In this document: positions 1 through 8,745 of the stretch, piece by piece | How the letters are laid out: each line of letters opens with the position of its first letter | How positions within the stretch are numbered: the stretch's first letter is position 1 | Origin: Bacillota bacterium | GTDB lineage: Bacteria > Bacillota > Clostridia > Lachnospirales > Lachnospiraceae | Assembly (NCBI GenBank): GCA_023441965.1 | Contig: JAEZNB010000021.1 | Location: 1-64,000 of the forward strand | Direction of reading: 5' to 3' | DNA length: 64,000 nt | The notes under the pieces: generated by a model | Told to the model about the DNA's origin: nothing | What the model saw: only the letters and a program-made list of their open reading frames with translations | Databases searched by the model: none | Translations under genes and position numbers: made by a program

Positions 1-196
1 GTATCGATACGGTTCGTGATGCATCATTTCTGATCCATCTCATGAAAATCTATTTTCAGAGCCCATGTGAAGCTCTGAGTTTTTTAGAATTTTCAGGGTT
101 GTTTCACTGTTCAATTATCAAGGTTCAGCTTGCTGACGGTTGCTGGAACCCCCTTAGCGGCTCCAATTTGTAACTTGTTTTCTTAGCGCGTCAGCA
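1..196 (-). other. Transcribed leader of an rRNA (or stable RNA) operon leaving the window
   Basis: Read on the minus strand, this stretch follows a near-perfect promoter and has no reading frame. It contains CCTTGATAATTGAACAGTG, a motif of the kind found in Firmicute rRNA leaders and spacers. The 16S gene itself is not in the window, so the assignment rests on promoter strength, lack of coding and the leader-like motif. It could instead lead a different stable RNA operon. Confidence 0.5.
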
Positions 197-202
197 AAAT
201 TA

Positions 203-231
203 ATAATATCACACACCAACTCCTTTGTCAA
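203..231 (-). promoter_or_regulatory. Strong sigma-A promoter of the rRNA-type leader
   Basis: On the minus strand the -35 is TTGACA (226-231) and the -10 is TATTAT (203-208), with a 17-nt spacer. Transcription runs leftward out of the window, in the direction of the leftward replication fork, as is usual for rRNA operons near the origin. Confidence 0.75.
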
Positions 232-290
232 CAATTTTGTGTTCAAATTTTTTTAATTTTTCAAAAAAAGAATACAACAATCTTTTACCA

Positions 291-320
291 TAAAAAGAGT
301 GCCCGAAAACCGGGCACTCT
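291..320 (-). terminator. Intrinsic terminator of the GH5 gene
   Basis: A perfect 10-bp stem, AGAGTGCCCG (296-305) with CGGGCACTCT (311-320), has a 5-nt loop and is followed on the minus strand by a T run. It ends transcription of the endoglucanase before the rRNA promoter. Confidence 0.85.
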
Positions 321-474
321 ATCCAAGCAGTTTTTTACCTCAATCTTAAAATATAATATACGCCGTACTATTGCATAGGGTTTACAATTGAGGATGATTC
401 CTCTCATCCATCGCTTAAGGCTGTTGTAATTTTACCTACATCCATCTTATCCTTAAGGCTGCTATGAATGACCC

Positions 475-1770
475 TTACTCCAATCCTCTCATAAGCGCAT
501 CTACAATTTCAGGATACTCCCATTTTAGATACATCCGTTTAAGTAAACCGAAAAGTTCTCCGCTTCCGTAAAAGGCTCCGTTATCCCACCATATGCAGGG
601 GATTCCCTTCTCTGTGGCCTTTCTCACATAGTATTCTGCCCAGGCAACCCTGTCCTCCAGATTGTCCTTCTTCGACATGGCTCCAAACTCACCGAGGATG
701 ACCGGCTGTCCCTTACTGATAAAATGATTGTATAGATTATTCATCAGCTGATCGATTTCTCTGGTGTCGTTGACCTTCTCTGCACTCCATTTGGAAGTTC
801 CGTTCTTATTTAAGGCAAAATTATAAGGCGTATATGCATGGATACTGACAATTATCTTATCGTCCTCCGGTACTTCAAAATCTGCCCAGGTTTTTGGGTC
901 TGAAGAAGCGGCATAGGTGGGAATCATAAGATGACGTAAGGGATTATTGCCCCCTGAGCTCCGAACTGTCTCTACAAATGCAGCATTCAGCTGATTTATC
1001 ACGTCCCGTGCCTCTTCGTTGCCTCCAACCCATTCCAGCTGGGTACCCTTCATCCGAGGCTCGTTCATTCCTTCGAAAATCAAATGCTCATCATAGTTCT
1101 GAAATTGATCTGCTATCTGAGACCACACCTTCGTCAGAATGGTTTTCGCCTTTTCCAGATTATCATAGGAGGGGAAATGCCACTCCTCATGATGCATATT
1201 CAGTATGACATACATGTCATTTTCGATTCCATAATCTACAATTTCCTGAACTCTCTTAAGCCACGCCGGATCTATGGTATACTCCGGTCCCGGCCCTAAG
1301 TGGTTCTCCCAGGTGGTAGGGATTCTTAAGGTTTGAAAGCCGACTTCCTTAACGGCATCTATCATTTTCTTAGTTGTACGGGGATTTCCCCAGGAGGTTT
1401 CCGAGTTCAGAGTGTTGTTGCCCCCGGTGGCATCCATGGTATTACCCAGATTCCAGCCGATGATAAGCTCCTTCACCAGTTCTGTGGAGGGAATATCTCT
1501 GATCTCCTCCGGACGACCGATCTTATCCTCCTGAGGATTGTCCTTAGTCGTTGCATTATCTGCATTATCTGTTTTATCTGTCTCATCAGAGTCCTGAGGT
1601 TCTTTCACCTCATCTACTGACTGTGTTACTGCCGGTGTAGGTCCGGTTTTCGTAGGATCTTCTTGCGAGGATCCGGACACACCGAGGTCTTTCCTGCCAC
1701 AGGCAAATAAGAAAACCATGGATAGCAGTACTGTAAGTATGAATATCCGCCACCTATTCCGTCTCTTCAT
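475..1770 (-). CDS. GH5 endoglucanase (cellulase) lipoprotein
   Basis: A secreted glycoside hydrolase of family 5, expected to cleave internal beta-1,4-glucan bonds by a retaining mechanism. The N-terminus is basic and hydrophobic with lipobox LFAC (Cys24), so the enzyme is probably anchored on the outer face of the membrane. A low-complexity Asp/Thr/Asn-rich linker (about 28-95) leads to the catalytic domain (about 100-431). That domain has IGWNLGNTMD at its start, the acid/base Glu in MNEP (Glu237) and the nucleophile in LGEFGA (Glu361). The length of 431 aa suits one GH5 domain with no carbohydrate-binding module. The start has GGAGGAAG 9 nt upstream. It is monocistronic with its own terminator. 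Exact substrate (cellulose, beta-glucan or mannan) cannot be read from the sequence. Confidence 0.9.
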   Translation of the reverse strand: MKRRNRWRIFILTVLLSMVFLFACGRKDLGVSGSSQEDPTKTGPTPAVTQSVDEVKEPQDSDETDKTDNADNATTKDNPQEDKIGRPEEIRDIPSTELVKELIIGWNLGNTMDATGGNNTLNSETSWGNPRTTKKMIDAVKEVGFQTLRIPTTWENHLGPGPEYTIDPAWLKRVQEIVDYGIENDMYVILNMHHEEWHFPSYDNLEKAKTILTKVWSQIADQFQNYDEHLIFEGMNEPRMKGTQLEWVGGNEEARDVINQLNAAFVETVRSSGGNNPLRHLMIPTYAASSDPKTWADFEVPEDDKIIVSIHAYTPYNFALNKNGTSKWSAEKVNDTREIDQLMNNLYNHFISKGQPVILGEFGAMSKKDNLEDRVAWAEYYVRKATEKGIPCIWWDNGAFYGSGELFGLLKRMYLKWEYPEIVDALMRGLE

Positions 1771-1877
1771 GAATATCTTCCTCCAGTATTTATATGAGAA
1801 TACCTTCCTCTACCTCCTAAATTATAGCACAAATGTCTAAAAACACCACATGTATAAATTTTATATGATCCAATTAA

Positions 1878-2220
1878 TCACGCTTGTTCTGCATTTTCCT
1901 TACGGTACAGGAAGATCGATATTACGCTTAGGAAGCCCTGACGGGTAAATATATTGATCCGTTCCGTTAAGCCGGTATACGGTATCTCATTCGCCATAAA
2001 GATCGGAGTCATTGCTCCGGATATCGTAATGATGATTGAGCAGATAAGGATAAATCGTCCCGGCTTCCTGTAGGTTGCTTCCTTCATCATGCCGATTCTC
2101 TAGAAGTATCCTGTACCTATGGTACACAGCACAACTACTGCCGTCACTGCCATATGCATAAATTTCTGAAAGCCGGATAAGTTATCGGAGTTATCCAGTA
2201 TATCGCCTCTACTTAACTCA
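1878..2220 (-). pseudogene. Remnant of a DUF998-like membrane protein
   Basis: The longest intact piece (1878-2090, 70 aa) carries two hydrophobic segments and a tail (PYTGLTERINIF) like the end of DUF998 membrane proteins. Reading upstream in the same frame gives more hydrophobic protein-like sequence (FMHMAVTAVVVLC) broken by an in-frame TAG just before the first ATG. The 5' half of such a gene is missing, cut off by the tRNA-Ser terminator. No ribosome binding site precedes the ATG. I read this as a truncated gene with a nonsense codon; the family match is from memory and moderate. Confidence 0.5.
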
Positions 2221-2230
2221 TTTATACACT

Positions 2231-2263
2231 AAAAAACCTGCTTTACATTCAGTAAAACAGGTT
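2231..2263 (-). terminator. Intrinsic terminator of tRNA-Ser
   Basis: A 12-bp stem with a single mismatch (2235-2246 with 2252-2263) is followed on the minus strand by six T residues, directly downstream of the tRNA-Ser 3' end. Confidence 0.85.
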
Positions 2264-2267
2264 TAGA

Positions 2268-2355
2268 CGGAGAAAGAGGGATTTGAACCCTCGCGCCGGT
2301 TGCCCGACCTACACCCTTAGCAGGGGCGCCTCTTCGGCCTCTTGAGTATTTCTCC
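2268..2355 (-). tRNA. tRNA-Ser (anticodon GCU)
   Basis: The minus strand folds as a class II tRNA of 88 nt. The acceptor is GGAGAAA paired with TTTCTCC, the discriminator is G, the anticodon loop reads CTGCTAA (anticodon GCT), there is a long variable arm, and the T loop is GGTTCAAATCC. CCA is not encoded. It has its own promoter (2422-2450) and terminator. Confidence 0.95.
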
Positions 2356-2421
2356 AGAAACATAAGTTAGTAAACTGTCAATATAATTGTTGTCTCTCAT
2401 GTATTCGCAGAGACAAAAAAT

Positions 2422-2450
2422 AGTATAGCAAATGCCCTATCTTTTGTCAA
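2422..2450 (-). promoter_or_regulatory. Promoter of tRNA-Ser, overlapping the fumB stop codon
   Basis: On the minus strand, TTGACA (2445-2450) and TATACT (2422-2427) are separated by 17 nt. The TGA stop codon of fumB (2447-2449) is part of the -35 hexamer. Confidence 0.8.
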
Positions 2451-2989
2451 CAGCTTTGCCGAACTATTTCATATAAATTATTACCATCCGCATCAATAAC
2501 GACGATTACAGGAAACTCCTCCACGTAAAGCTCTCGGATTGCCTCTGTTCCTAGCTCCTCATAGGCAATGACTCTTGAAGCTTTGATTTTCTTGGACAGT
2601 AAGGCTCCTGCCCCTCCGACGGCTGCAAAGTAAACCGCCCTATTCTTGACCATCGCTTCAATGACCTCCTTGTTCCGTATGCCCTTCCCGATCATCCCTT
2701 TTAAGCCCAGGTCCAGAAGCATAGGCGTATATTTATCCATTCTGCTGCTGGTGGTAGGCCCTGCTGACCCGATAACTTGTCCCTCTCTCTCAGGGGTGGG
2801 TCCCAGATAATAAATGATATTATCCTTCAGCTCCAGAGGGATTTCCTCTCCTGCCAACAGAGCTTCATAAAGCTTCTTATGAGCTGCATCCCTGGCCGTA
2901 TAGATTGTCCCGGTAATATAGACATAATCGCCTGCTGCCAAGCCGGTCACCTGATCTGTTGTCAGAGGTGTGCTGATATGCTTCTCCAC
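2447..2989 (-). CDS. fumB: Fumarate hydratase (class I), beta subunit
   Basis: The smaller subunit of the iron-sulfur, two-subunit type of fumarase, which interconverts fumarate and malate; related tartrate dehydratases share the fold. At 180 aa it has the usual length of the C-terminal (beta) part of class I fumarases, including SAGPTTSSRMDKYTP (about 92-106) and GKG in the substrate region. The start is GTG at 2989 with GAGG 7 nt upstream. It lies about 100 nt downstream of the alpha subunit gene and is probably cotranscribed. Symbol use varies: these are often called FumA/FumB or TtdA/TtdB-like, and tartrate activity cannot be excluded. Confidence 0.85.
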   Translation of the reverse strand: MEKHISTPLTTDQVTGLAAGDYVYITGTIYTARDAAHKKLYEALLAGEEIPLELKDNIIYYLGPTPEREGQVIGSAGPTTSSRMDKYTPMLLDLGLKGMIGKGIRNKEVIEAMVKNRAVYFAAVGGAGALLSKKIKASRVIAYEELGTEAIRELYVEEFPVIVVIDADGNNLYEIVRQSC

Positions 2990-3090
2990 TTTTCTTCCTC
3001 TCTTCGTATGAGGGGTAGCTGATCGGACTTCTCTTCATAGCATCCCCTTAATTTTGGTGAAATATGAATACTACTTAAGCTAATTTAATT

Positions 3091-3933
3091 TCAAAGTCTT
3101 CTGGTAACATGTCGGTTTACATGACAGCAGATATTAATCGCCACAGGTAAGCCCGCTATATGCGTCGGATAAGTTTCAATATTCACTCCAAGGGCGGTTA
3201 TTCTTCCCCCTAAGCCCCCCGGTCCGATTCCCAGTTGATTAATACCGGCCAGCAGCTCCTCCTCCAGCTTTCTTATATGGGGTAGCCCGGAAGGCTGGTC
3301 CATACTTCTGGTCAAGGCCTTCTTCGCCAATATGGCGCATTTTTCAAAATCTCCTCCGATTCCGACCCCCACTACTATGGGCGGGCAGGCATTCGGTCCG
3401 GCCAAGGACACTGTCTCATAAACCGCCTTTTTAACGCCTTCCTCTCCGTCCGAGGGCTTCAGCATATAGATCCGGCTCATGTTTTCACTTCCAAAGCCCT
3501 TAGGAGCAACCGTAATCTCCAACTCCTCCCCGGGAACTATCTCAATATGCAGAATGCCCGGTGTATTATCCTTCGTATTGGCACGAAGCAGAGGGTCCTC
3601 CACCACCGATTTTCTTAAATATCCCTCCCGGTAGCCCTGTCGTATCCCTTCATTTACCGCATCCTCAAGAGGTTCTCCGCTAATATGAAGGTCCTGCCCC
3701 AGCTTCAGGAAGATGACCGCCATTCCGGTATCCTGGCAGATCGGAATGAGCTCCTCTCCGGCTATATCCAGATTTTCACTCAGCTGGCCCAGTATCTGCT
3801 TGCCCAGTAGGGATTCCTCCTGTTCGACGGCACTCCGGACTCTCTTATCTACATCAGAATCCAACTGATAGTTGGCTTCGATGCACATTTCTTTTATTGT
3901 TTTTATGATTTCCTCGGTATGAATGGTTCTCAT
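3091..3933 (-). CDS. fumA: Fumarate hydratase (class I), alpha subunit
   Basis: The large, [4Fe-4S]-binding subunit of the two-subunit class I fumarase. Conserved cysteines that can ligate the cluster are seen in ICQDTG (Cys66), NACPP (Cys183) and INICCHVNRH (Cys269/270). The 280-aa length matches separate alpha subunits of anaerobes. The beta subunit follows on the same strand, and together they would form one oxygen-sensitive enzyme for the reductive or oxidative branch of the incomplete TCA cycle. It sits just downstream of gyrA (45-nt gap) on the same strand, so read-through from the gyr genes is possible. Confidence 0.88.
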   Translation of the reverse strand: MRTIHTEEIIKTIKEMCIEANYQLDSDVDKRVRSAVEQEESLLGKQILGQLSENLDIAGEELIPICQDTGMAVIFLKLGQDLHISGEPLEDAVNEGIRQGYREGYLRKSVVEDPLLRANTKDNTPGILHIEIVPGEELEITVAPKGFGSENMSRIYMLKPSDGEEGVKKAVYETVSLAGPNACPPIVVGVGIGGDFEKCAILAKKALTRSMDQPSGLPHIRKLEEELLAGINQLGIGPGGLGGRITALGVNIETYPTHIAGLPVAINICCHVNRHVTRRL

Positions 3934-3978
3934 TCGGTCCTCCGTTTATTGCACTTTATCAAAGGAGTTGGAATTCTA

Positions 3979-6597
3979 TTATTCCGTGAAGTCTTGTGGA
4001 TCAGTACCTGCCTCTATCTCAGGGGCTTCCTGCAGAATATCCTGCTCCTCCTGATTCTCCTCTTCCGTCATCTCTCTTATGGGTGTGTCACTTTCCTCCA
4101 ACAGCTCCTGTTCCAGATCCTTGATTACTTCATCTCCGGAAACAGCGTTATTACTCTCTCTAACCTTGGCAACACTGGCAACGGTTATATCCTTCTCGGA
4201 ATCCAGTTCTATCAGCTTTACACCGGAGGTGATTCTTCCGAGTACCGATATATCACTGACCATAATACGAATAATGATGCCTTCTGTGGTGATGAGCATA
4301 ACCTCATTGTTCTCATTGACTGCCTTCACACCGACCACATCGCCTGTCTTCTCCGTGATCTTATAGCATTTTACTCCCTTGCCGCCCCTCCGCTGTAAAG
4401 TGAATTCTTCCAGAGAGGTTCTCTTTCCCATACCATTCTCTGATACGAAGAGCAAATGGCAACCTTGGGTATGGAGCTGCATGCCGATGACCTGATCCTC
4501 ATCGGACAGGGTCATCCCGATAACACCCATGGAGGTTCTTCCGGTAGGTCTTACATCTCTCTCATCGAAACGGATACACATTCCGTTCTTCGTCACCAGG
4601 AAAATCTCCTTTTGCCGGTTCGTGGATTTTACTTCGATCAATTCATCGTCCTCTCTCAGGTTAATTGCCTGAAGTCCGGACTTTCTGATGTTCTCGTATT
4701 CCTTGATCGGAGTCTTCTTAACAATACCCTTCTTCGTTGTCATGAAGAGGAAACGGTCTTCCTTGTATTCCTTCAAAGGTATAATCGCTGTGATTCTTTC
4801 TTCCGGAAGCAGCTGAAGCAGGTTAACGATTGCCGTACCCCTGGCCGTTCTTCCTGACTCAGGAATCTCATAGGCCTTGAGTCTGTACACTCTGCCCTTA
4901 TTCGTAAAGAACATGATGTAATGGTGGTTTGTGGTCATCAGCAGATCTTCAATGAAATCCTCTTCGATGGTCTGCATTCCCTTGATTCCCTTACCACCCC
5001 GATGCTGGCTCTTAAAATTATCAACCGTCATACGCTTGATATAACCCAGCCTGGTCATGGCAATTACGGTGTTTTCATTGGGTATCATATCCTCCATGGA
5101 GATATCGAATTCATCTGCACCGATAGAGGTTCTTCTTTCGTCCCCATATTTATCTCTGATCAGGGTAATCTCTTCCTTGATCACGCCTAAGAGCTTCTTC
5201 TCATCTGCAAGGATTGCCTTATACTCCTCAATCTTTGCCATAAGCTCGGCAAACTCCTCCTCCAGACGTTCTCTTTCCAGTCCGGTCAGAGCACGAAGTC
5301 TCATATCCGTGATTGCCTGAGCCTGAGCATCTGATAAGCCGAAGCGCTCAATTAACCGTTCCTTCGCTACGCTGACATTCCGGGAGGAACGGATGATATG
5401 AATTACCTCATCGATATTATCCAGGGCAATCAATAAGCCCTGTAAGATATGCGCTCTCTCTTCTGCCTTGTTCAGATCATATCTGGTACGTCTGGTTACT
5501 ACTTCCTTCTGATGCTGCAGATAATAATCCAGCATCTGATAAAGGTTCAGTACCCTAGGTTCATTATTCACCAGTGCCAGCATAATCACACCAAAGGTAT
5601 CCTGCAGGAGGGTGTGTTTATAAAGCTGGTTCAGAATAACATTGGCATTGACGTCCCTTCTTAGCTCAATCACAATTCTCATACCGGTACGATCTGATTC
5701 ATCCCTAAGCTCTGTGATACCGTCAATCTTCTTGTCCTTCACCAGTTCAGCAATCTTCTCAATCAATCTTGCCTTATTTACCATGTAGGGAAGCTCGGTA
5801 ACAAGAATTCTGGGCTTACCATTGGGCATGGTCTCTATCTCTGTCACGGCACGGACACGGATCTTGCCGCGGCCGGTACGATATGCTTCTTCTATTCCAG
5901 ATAAACCTAAAATCTGAGCTCCGGTAGGGAAATCCGGTCCCTTGATAATTTCCAGCAGTTCCTCAAGCTCTGTTTGCCTGTCCCCTTCAATGTAGTTATC
6001 AATCATCTTGAGAACACCATTGATGACTTCCTTCAGGTTATGAGGAGGGATATTGGTTGCCATACCTACAGCGATACCGGAGGTGCCGTTTACCAGCAAG
6101 TTCGGATATCTGGAAGGTAAGACCTTAGGCTCCTTCTCTGTTTCATCAAAGTTCGGTGAGAAGTCCACGGTATCCTTATTGATATCAGACAGCATCTCCA
6201 TGGAGATCTTGCTTAAGCGGGCTTCCGTATAACGCATTGCCGCAGCACCGTCTCCGTCTACGGAGCCGAAATTTCCATGACCGTCAATCAAAGGATATCT
6301 TGTGGAGAAATCCTGAGCCAGCTTTACCAATGCTTCATAGATGGAGCTATCACCGTGGGGGTGATATTTACCCATGGTATCACCGACAATACGGGCACAC
6401 TTACGGTGCGGCTTGTCGGGACCGTTATTCAGCTCGATCATCGCATATAAGATTCTTCTTTGTACCGGCTTTAAGCCGTCCCTTACATCGGGCAGAGCTC
6501 TGGCCGCGATTACGGACATGGCATAGTCGATATAGGATGTTTCCATCGTTTTCTTTAGGTCTACGTCATGCACCTTATCGAAGATATTCTCTTCCAT
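3979..6597 (-). CDS. gyrA: DNA gyrase subunit A
   Basis: The breakage-reunion subunit of gyrase, which with GyrB introduces negative supercoils using ATP. At 872 aa it is full length. The N-terminus has the quinolone-resistance region with HGDSSIYEAL (81-90; wild-type-like serines at 84 and 85), the active-site Tyr123 in AMRYTEARL, and the C-terminal beta-pinwheel begins at a GyrA-box-like motif (QHRGGKG). A second QRRGGKG motif lies further on. The tail is very acidic, as in many Clostridia. gyrB is upstream on the same strand with a 123-nt gap. Confidence 0.97.
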   Translation of the reverse strand: MEENIFDKVHDVDLKKTMETSYIDYAMSVIAARALPDVRDGLKPVQRRILYAMIELNNGPDKPHRKCARIVGDTMGKYHPHGDSSIYEALVKLAQDFSTRYPLIDGHGNFGSVDGDGAAAMRYTEARLSKISMEMLSDINKDTVDFSPNFDETEKEPKVLPSRYPNLLVNGTSGIAVGMATNIPPHNLKEVINGVLKMIDNYIEGDRQTELEELLEIIKGPDFPTGAQILGLSGIEEAYRTGRGKIRVRAVTEIETMPNGKPRILVTELPYMVNKARLIEKIAELVKDKKIDGITELRDESDRTGMRIVIELRRDVNANVILNQLYKHTLLQDTFGVIMLALVNNEPRVLNLYQMLDYYLQHQKEVVTRRTRYDLNKAEERAHILQGLLIALDNIDEVIHIIRSSRNVSVAKERLIERFGLSDAQAQAITDMRLRALTGLERERLEEEFAELMAKIEEYKAILADEKKLLGVIKEEITLIRDKYGDERRTSIGADEFDISMEDMIPNENTVIAMTRLGYIKRMTVDNFKSQHRGGKGIKGMQTIEEDFIEDLLMTTNHHYIMFFTNKGRVYRLKAYEIPESGRTARGTAIVNLLQLLPEERITAIIPLKEYKEDRFLFMTTKKGIVKKTPIKEYENIRKSGLQAINLREDDELIEVKSTNRQKEIFLVTKNGMCIRFDERDVRPTGRTSMGVIGMTLSDEDQVIGMQLHTQGCHLLFVSENGMGKRTSLEEFTLQRRGGKGVKCYKITEKTGDVVGVKAVNENNEVMLITTEGIIIRIMVSDISVLGRITSGVKLIELDSEKDITVASVAKVRESNNAVSGDEVIKDLEQELLEESDTPIREMTEEENQEEQDILQEAPEIEAGTDPQDFTE

Positions 6598-6720
6598 TCC
6601 TCTTCCTCCGTTATCAGCCTTGCCTTCAACCTTCCCTTATGGACCGGGCAATGCTGTCTCTTTTTTGCAGGTGTGTGATACCCCTGGCTCCTGCTTGTAA
6701 TTAACTCTTTCGTAGCTTTA

Positions 6721-8631
6721 TCAGATATCTAAGTTCCGGACATATTTGGCGTTGGCTTCAATGAATTCTCTCCGAGGCTCTACCTTGTCTCCCATCAGAG
6801 TGGTAAAGGTGATATCAATTTCTGAGGACTCCTCTTCATCCATCGTAACCCTTAGGAGTATTCTTTTCTCCGGATCCATGGTCGTATCCCATAGCTGCTC
6901 GGCATCCATCTCACCCAGACCCTTATAACGCTGGATTTTATTATTACCGTCCCTGCCAAGCTCTGTGAGAATTTGGTTCAGCTCCTCATCACTGTAAGCA
7001 TACTTGACTGTCTTGCCCTTCTCTACCTTGTAAAGGGGGGGTTGTGCCAGATAGACATAACCCTGCTTAATCAGCTCCGGCATAAAGCGGTAGAAGAAGG
7101 TCAGCAGCAGGGTGCTGATGTGAGCACCGTCCACGTCCGCATCCGTCATAATGATGATCTTATGGTATCTGAGTCTGGAGATATCAAAGTCTTCCGAAAT
7201 GCCTGTTCCGAAGGCTGTGATCATCGCCTTAATTTCGTTGTTAACCAGTATCTTATCCAGACGGGATTTCTCCACGTTTAATATCTTACCTCTTAAGGGT
7301 AGGATTGCCTGGGTTGCCCTGGATCTTGCCGTCTTGGCAGAGCCTCCCGCAGAATCTCCCTCAACGATATAGATCTCACACTTGGAGGGATCTTTCTCCG
7401 AGCAGTCAGCCAGCTTTCCGGGAAGACTGGAGCCCTCCAGAGCGGTCTTTCTTCTGGTCAGATCTCTGGCCTTTCTGGCCGCATCCCTGGCTCTCTGGGC
7501 TAGGATTGCCTTCTCACAGATCACCTTGGCTACAGAGGGGTTCTGTTCCAGGAAGTAGGTCAGCTGTTCACTGACGATTCCCTCCACAGCACCTCTGGCT
7601 TCGCTGTTACCAAGCTTCTGCTTGGTCTGTCCTTCAAACTGAGGCTCAGGGATCTTGATGCTGATAATTGCTGTCAGACCCTCTCTGATATCCTCACCGG
7701 ACAGGTTTTGCTCATTTTCCTTTAAGTATTTCTGCCCTCTGGCATAATCGTTGAAGGTCTTGGTCAGTGCATTTTTAAAACCGATCAGGTGGGTTCCACC
7801 TTCAGGGGTTGTAATATTATTGACGAAGCTGTAGACGCCTTCGGTATAGGTGGAGTTATGCTGCATGGCTACCTCAACATACACCTCTTCTCTCTGGCCC
7901 TCGCAATAGATGATGTCCTGGTAAAGAGGGTCCTTGTGACGGTTGAGATACTCGACATACTCCTTGATTCCGCCTGCGTAATGGAAGTCTCTCTCCTTGA
8001 TTTCTTCTTCTCTGATATCATGAAGTCTGATTCTTAGGTTCTTGGTAAGGAAGGCCATCTCCCTCAGCCGTTGCTTTAAAATTTCAAAATCATATACGGT
8101 TTCTTCGAAGATTTCTTTATCGGGCAGGAAGGTTACCTTGGTACCGCGTTCCGTTGTATCTCCGATTTCCTTCAAAGGACAGGTTACCTTACCTCTTTCA
8201 TATCTCTGGAAATATTTCTTGCCGTCGATGCTGATTTCTACCTCCAACCACTCGGACAAAGCATTTACAACAGAGGCACCTACTCCATGCAGACCTCCGG
8301 ATACCTTATATCCCCCACCGCCGAACTTTCCGCCGGCATGGAGAATCGTAAATACAACCTCTACGGCTGGGATACCCTTTTTCTGATTTATGCCGATTGG
8401 GATTCCTCGTCCATTATCTACTACCGTAACAGAGTTATCCTTATTGATGGTTACGTCTATGGTATCGCAATAGCCGGCCAGAGCCTCATCCACCGCATTG
8501 TCTACGATTTCATAAACCAGATGGTGTAATCCCTTGGAGGAAGTGGAACCGATATACATACCCGGTCTTTTTCTGACCGCCTCTAATCCTTCCAATATTT
8601 GAATTTGATCTGCACCGTATTCGTTACTCAT
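6721..8631 (-). CDS. gyrB: DNA gyrase subunit B
   Basis: The ATPase subunit of gyrase. It has the GHKL ATP-binding domain at the N-terminus (EIVDNAVDEA and GRGIPIG), a transducer domain, and the TOPRIM domain with EGDSAGGSA and DADVDGAHI metal-binding residues. The C-terminal motif YKGLGEMD is intact. At 636 aa it is the usual size for Firmicutes. It follows recF on the same strand with about 115 nt between, in the standard origin order dnaA-dnaN-rlbA-recF-gyrB-gyrA. Confidence 0.97.
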   Translation of the reverse strand: MSNEYGADQIQILEGLEAVRKRPGMYIGSTSSKGLHHLVYEIVDNAVDEALAGYCDTIDVTINKDNSVTVVDNGRGIPIGINQKKGIPAVEVVFTILHAGGKFGGGGYKVSGGLHGVGASVVNALSEWLEVEISIDGKKYFQRYERGKVTCPLKEIGDTTERGTKVTFLPDKEIFEETVYDFEILKQRLREMAFLTKNLRIRLHDIREEEIKERDFHYAGGIKEYVEYLNRHKDPLYQDIIYCEGQREEVYVEVAMQHNSTYTEGVYSFVNNITTPEGGTHLIGFKNALTKTFNDYARGQKYLKENEQNLSGEDIREGLTAIISIKIPEPQFEGQTKQKLGNSEARGAVEGIVSEQLTYFLEQNPSVAKVICEKAILAQRARDAARKARDLTRRKTALEGSSLPGKLADCSEKDPSKCEIYIVEGDSAGGSAKTARSRATQAILPLRGKILNVEKSRLDKILVNNEIKAMITAFGTGISEDFDISRLRYHKIIIMTDADVDGAHISTLLLTFFYRFMPELIKQGYVYLAQPPLYKVEKGKTVKYAYSDEELNQILTELGRDGNNKIQRYKGLGEMDAEQLWDTTMDPEKRILLRVTMDEEESSEIDITFTTLMGDKVEPRREFIEANAKYVRNLDI

Positions 8632-8745
8632 AATAACCTCCCTATGCCTTTTTCCGGCCCTTGCCTTTTAAGGCACTCTTCTGCTTTACAGGAATGTCCG
8701 TCCTGATCCGTGCGATACCTGTCTGTTAAAAGACCTTCCGGCCTC

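Noticed and set aside
6237..6704. 155-aa plus-strand open frame over gyrA
   Set aside because: Antisense to conserved gyrA codons; composition (Arg, Pro, His-rich) is typical of a shadow frame.
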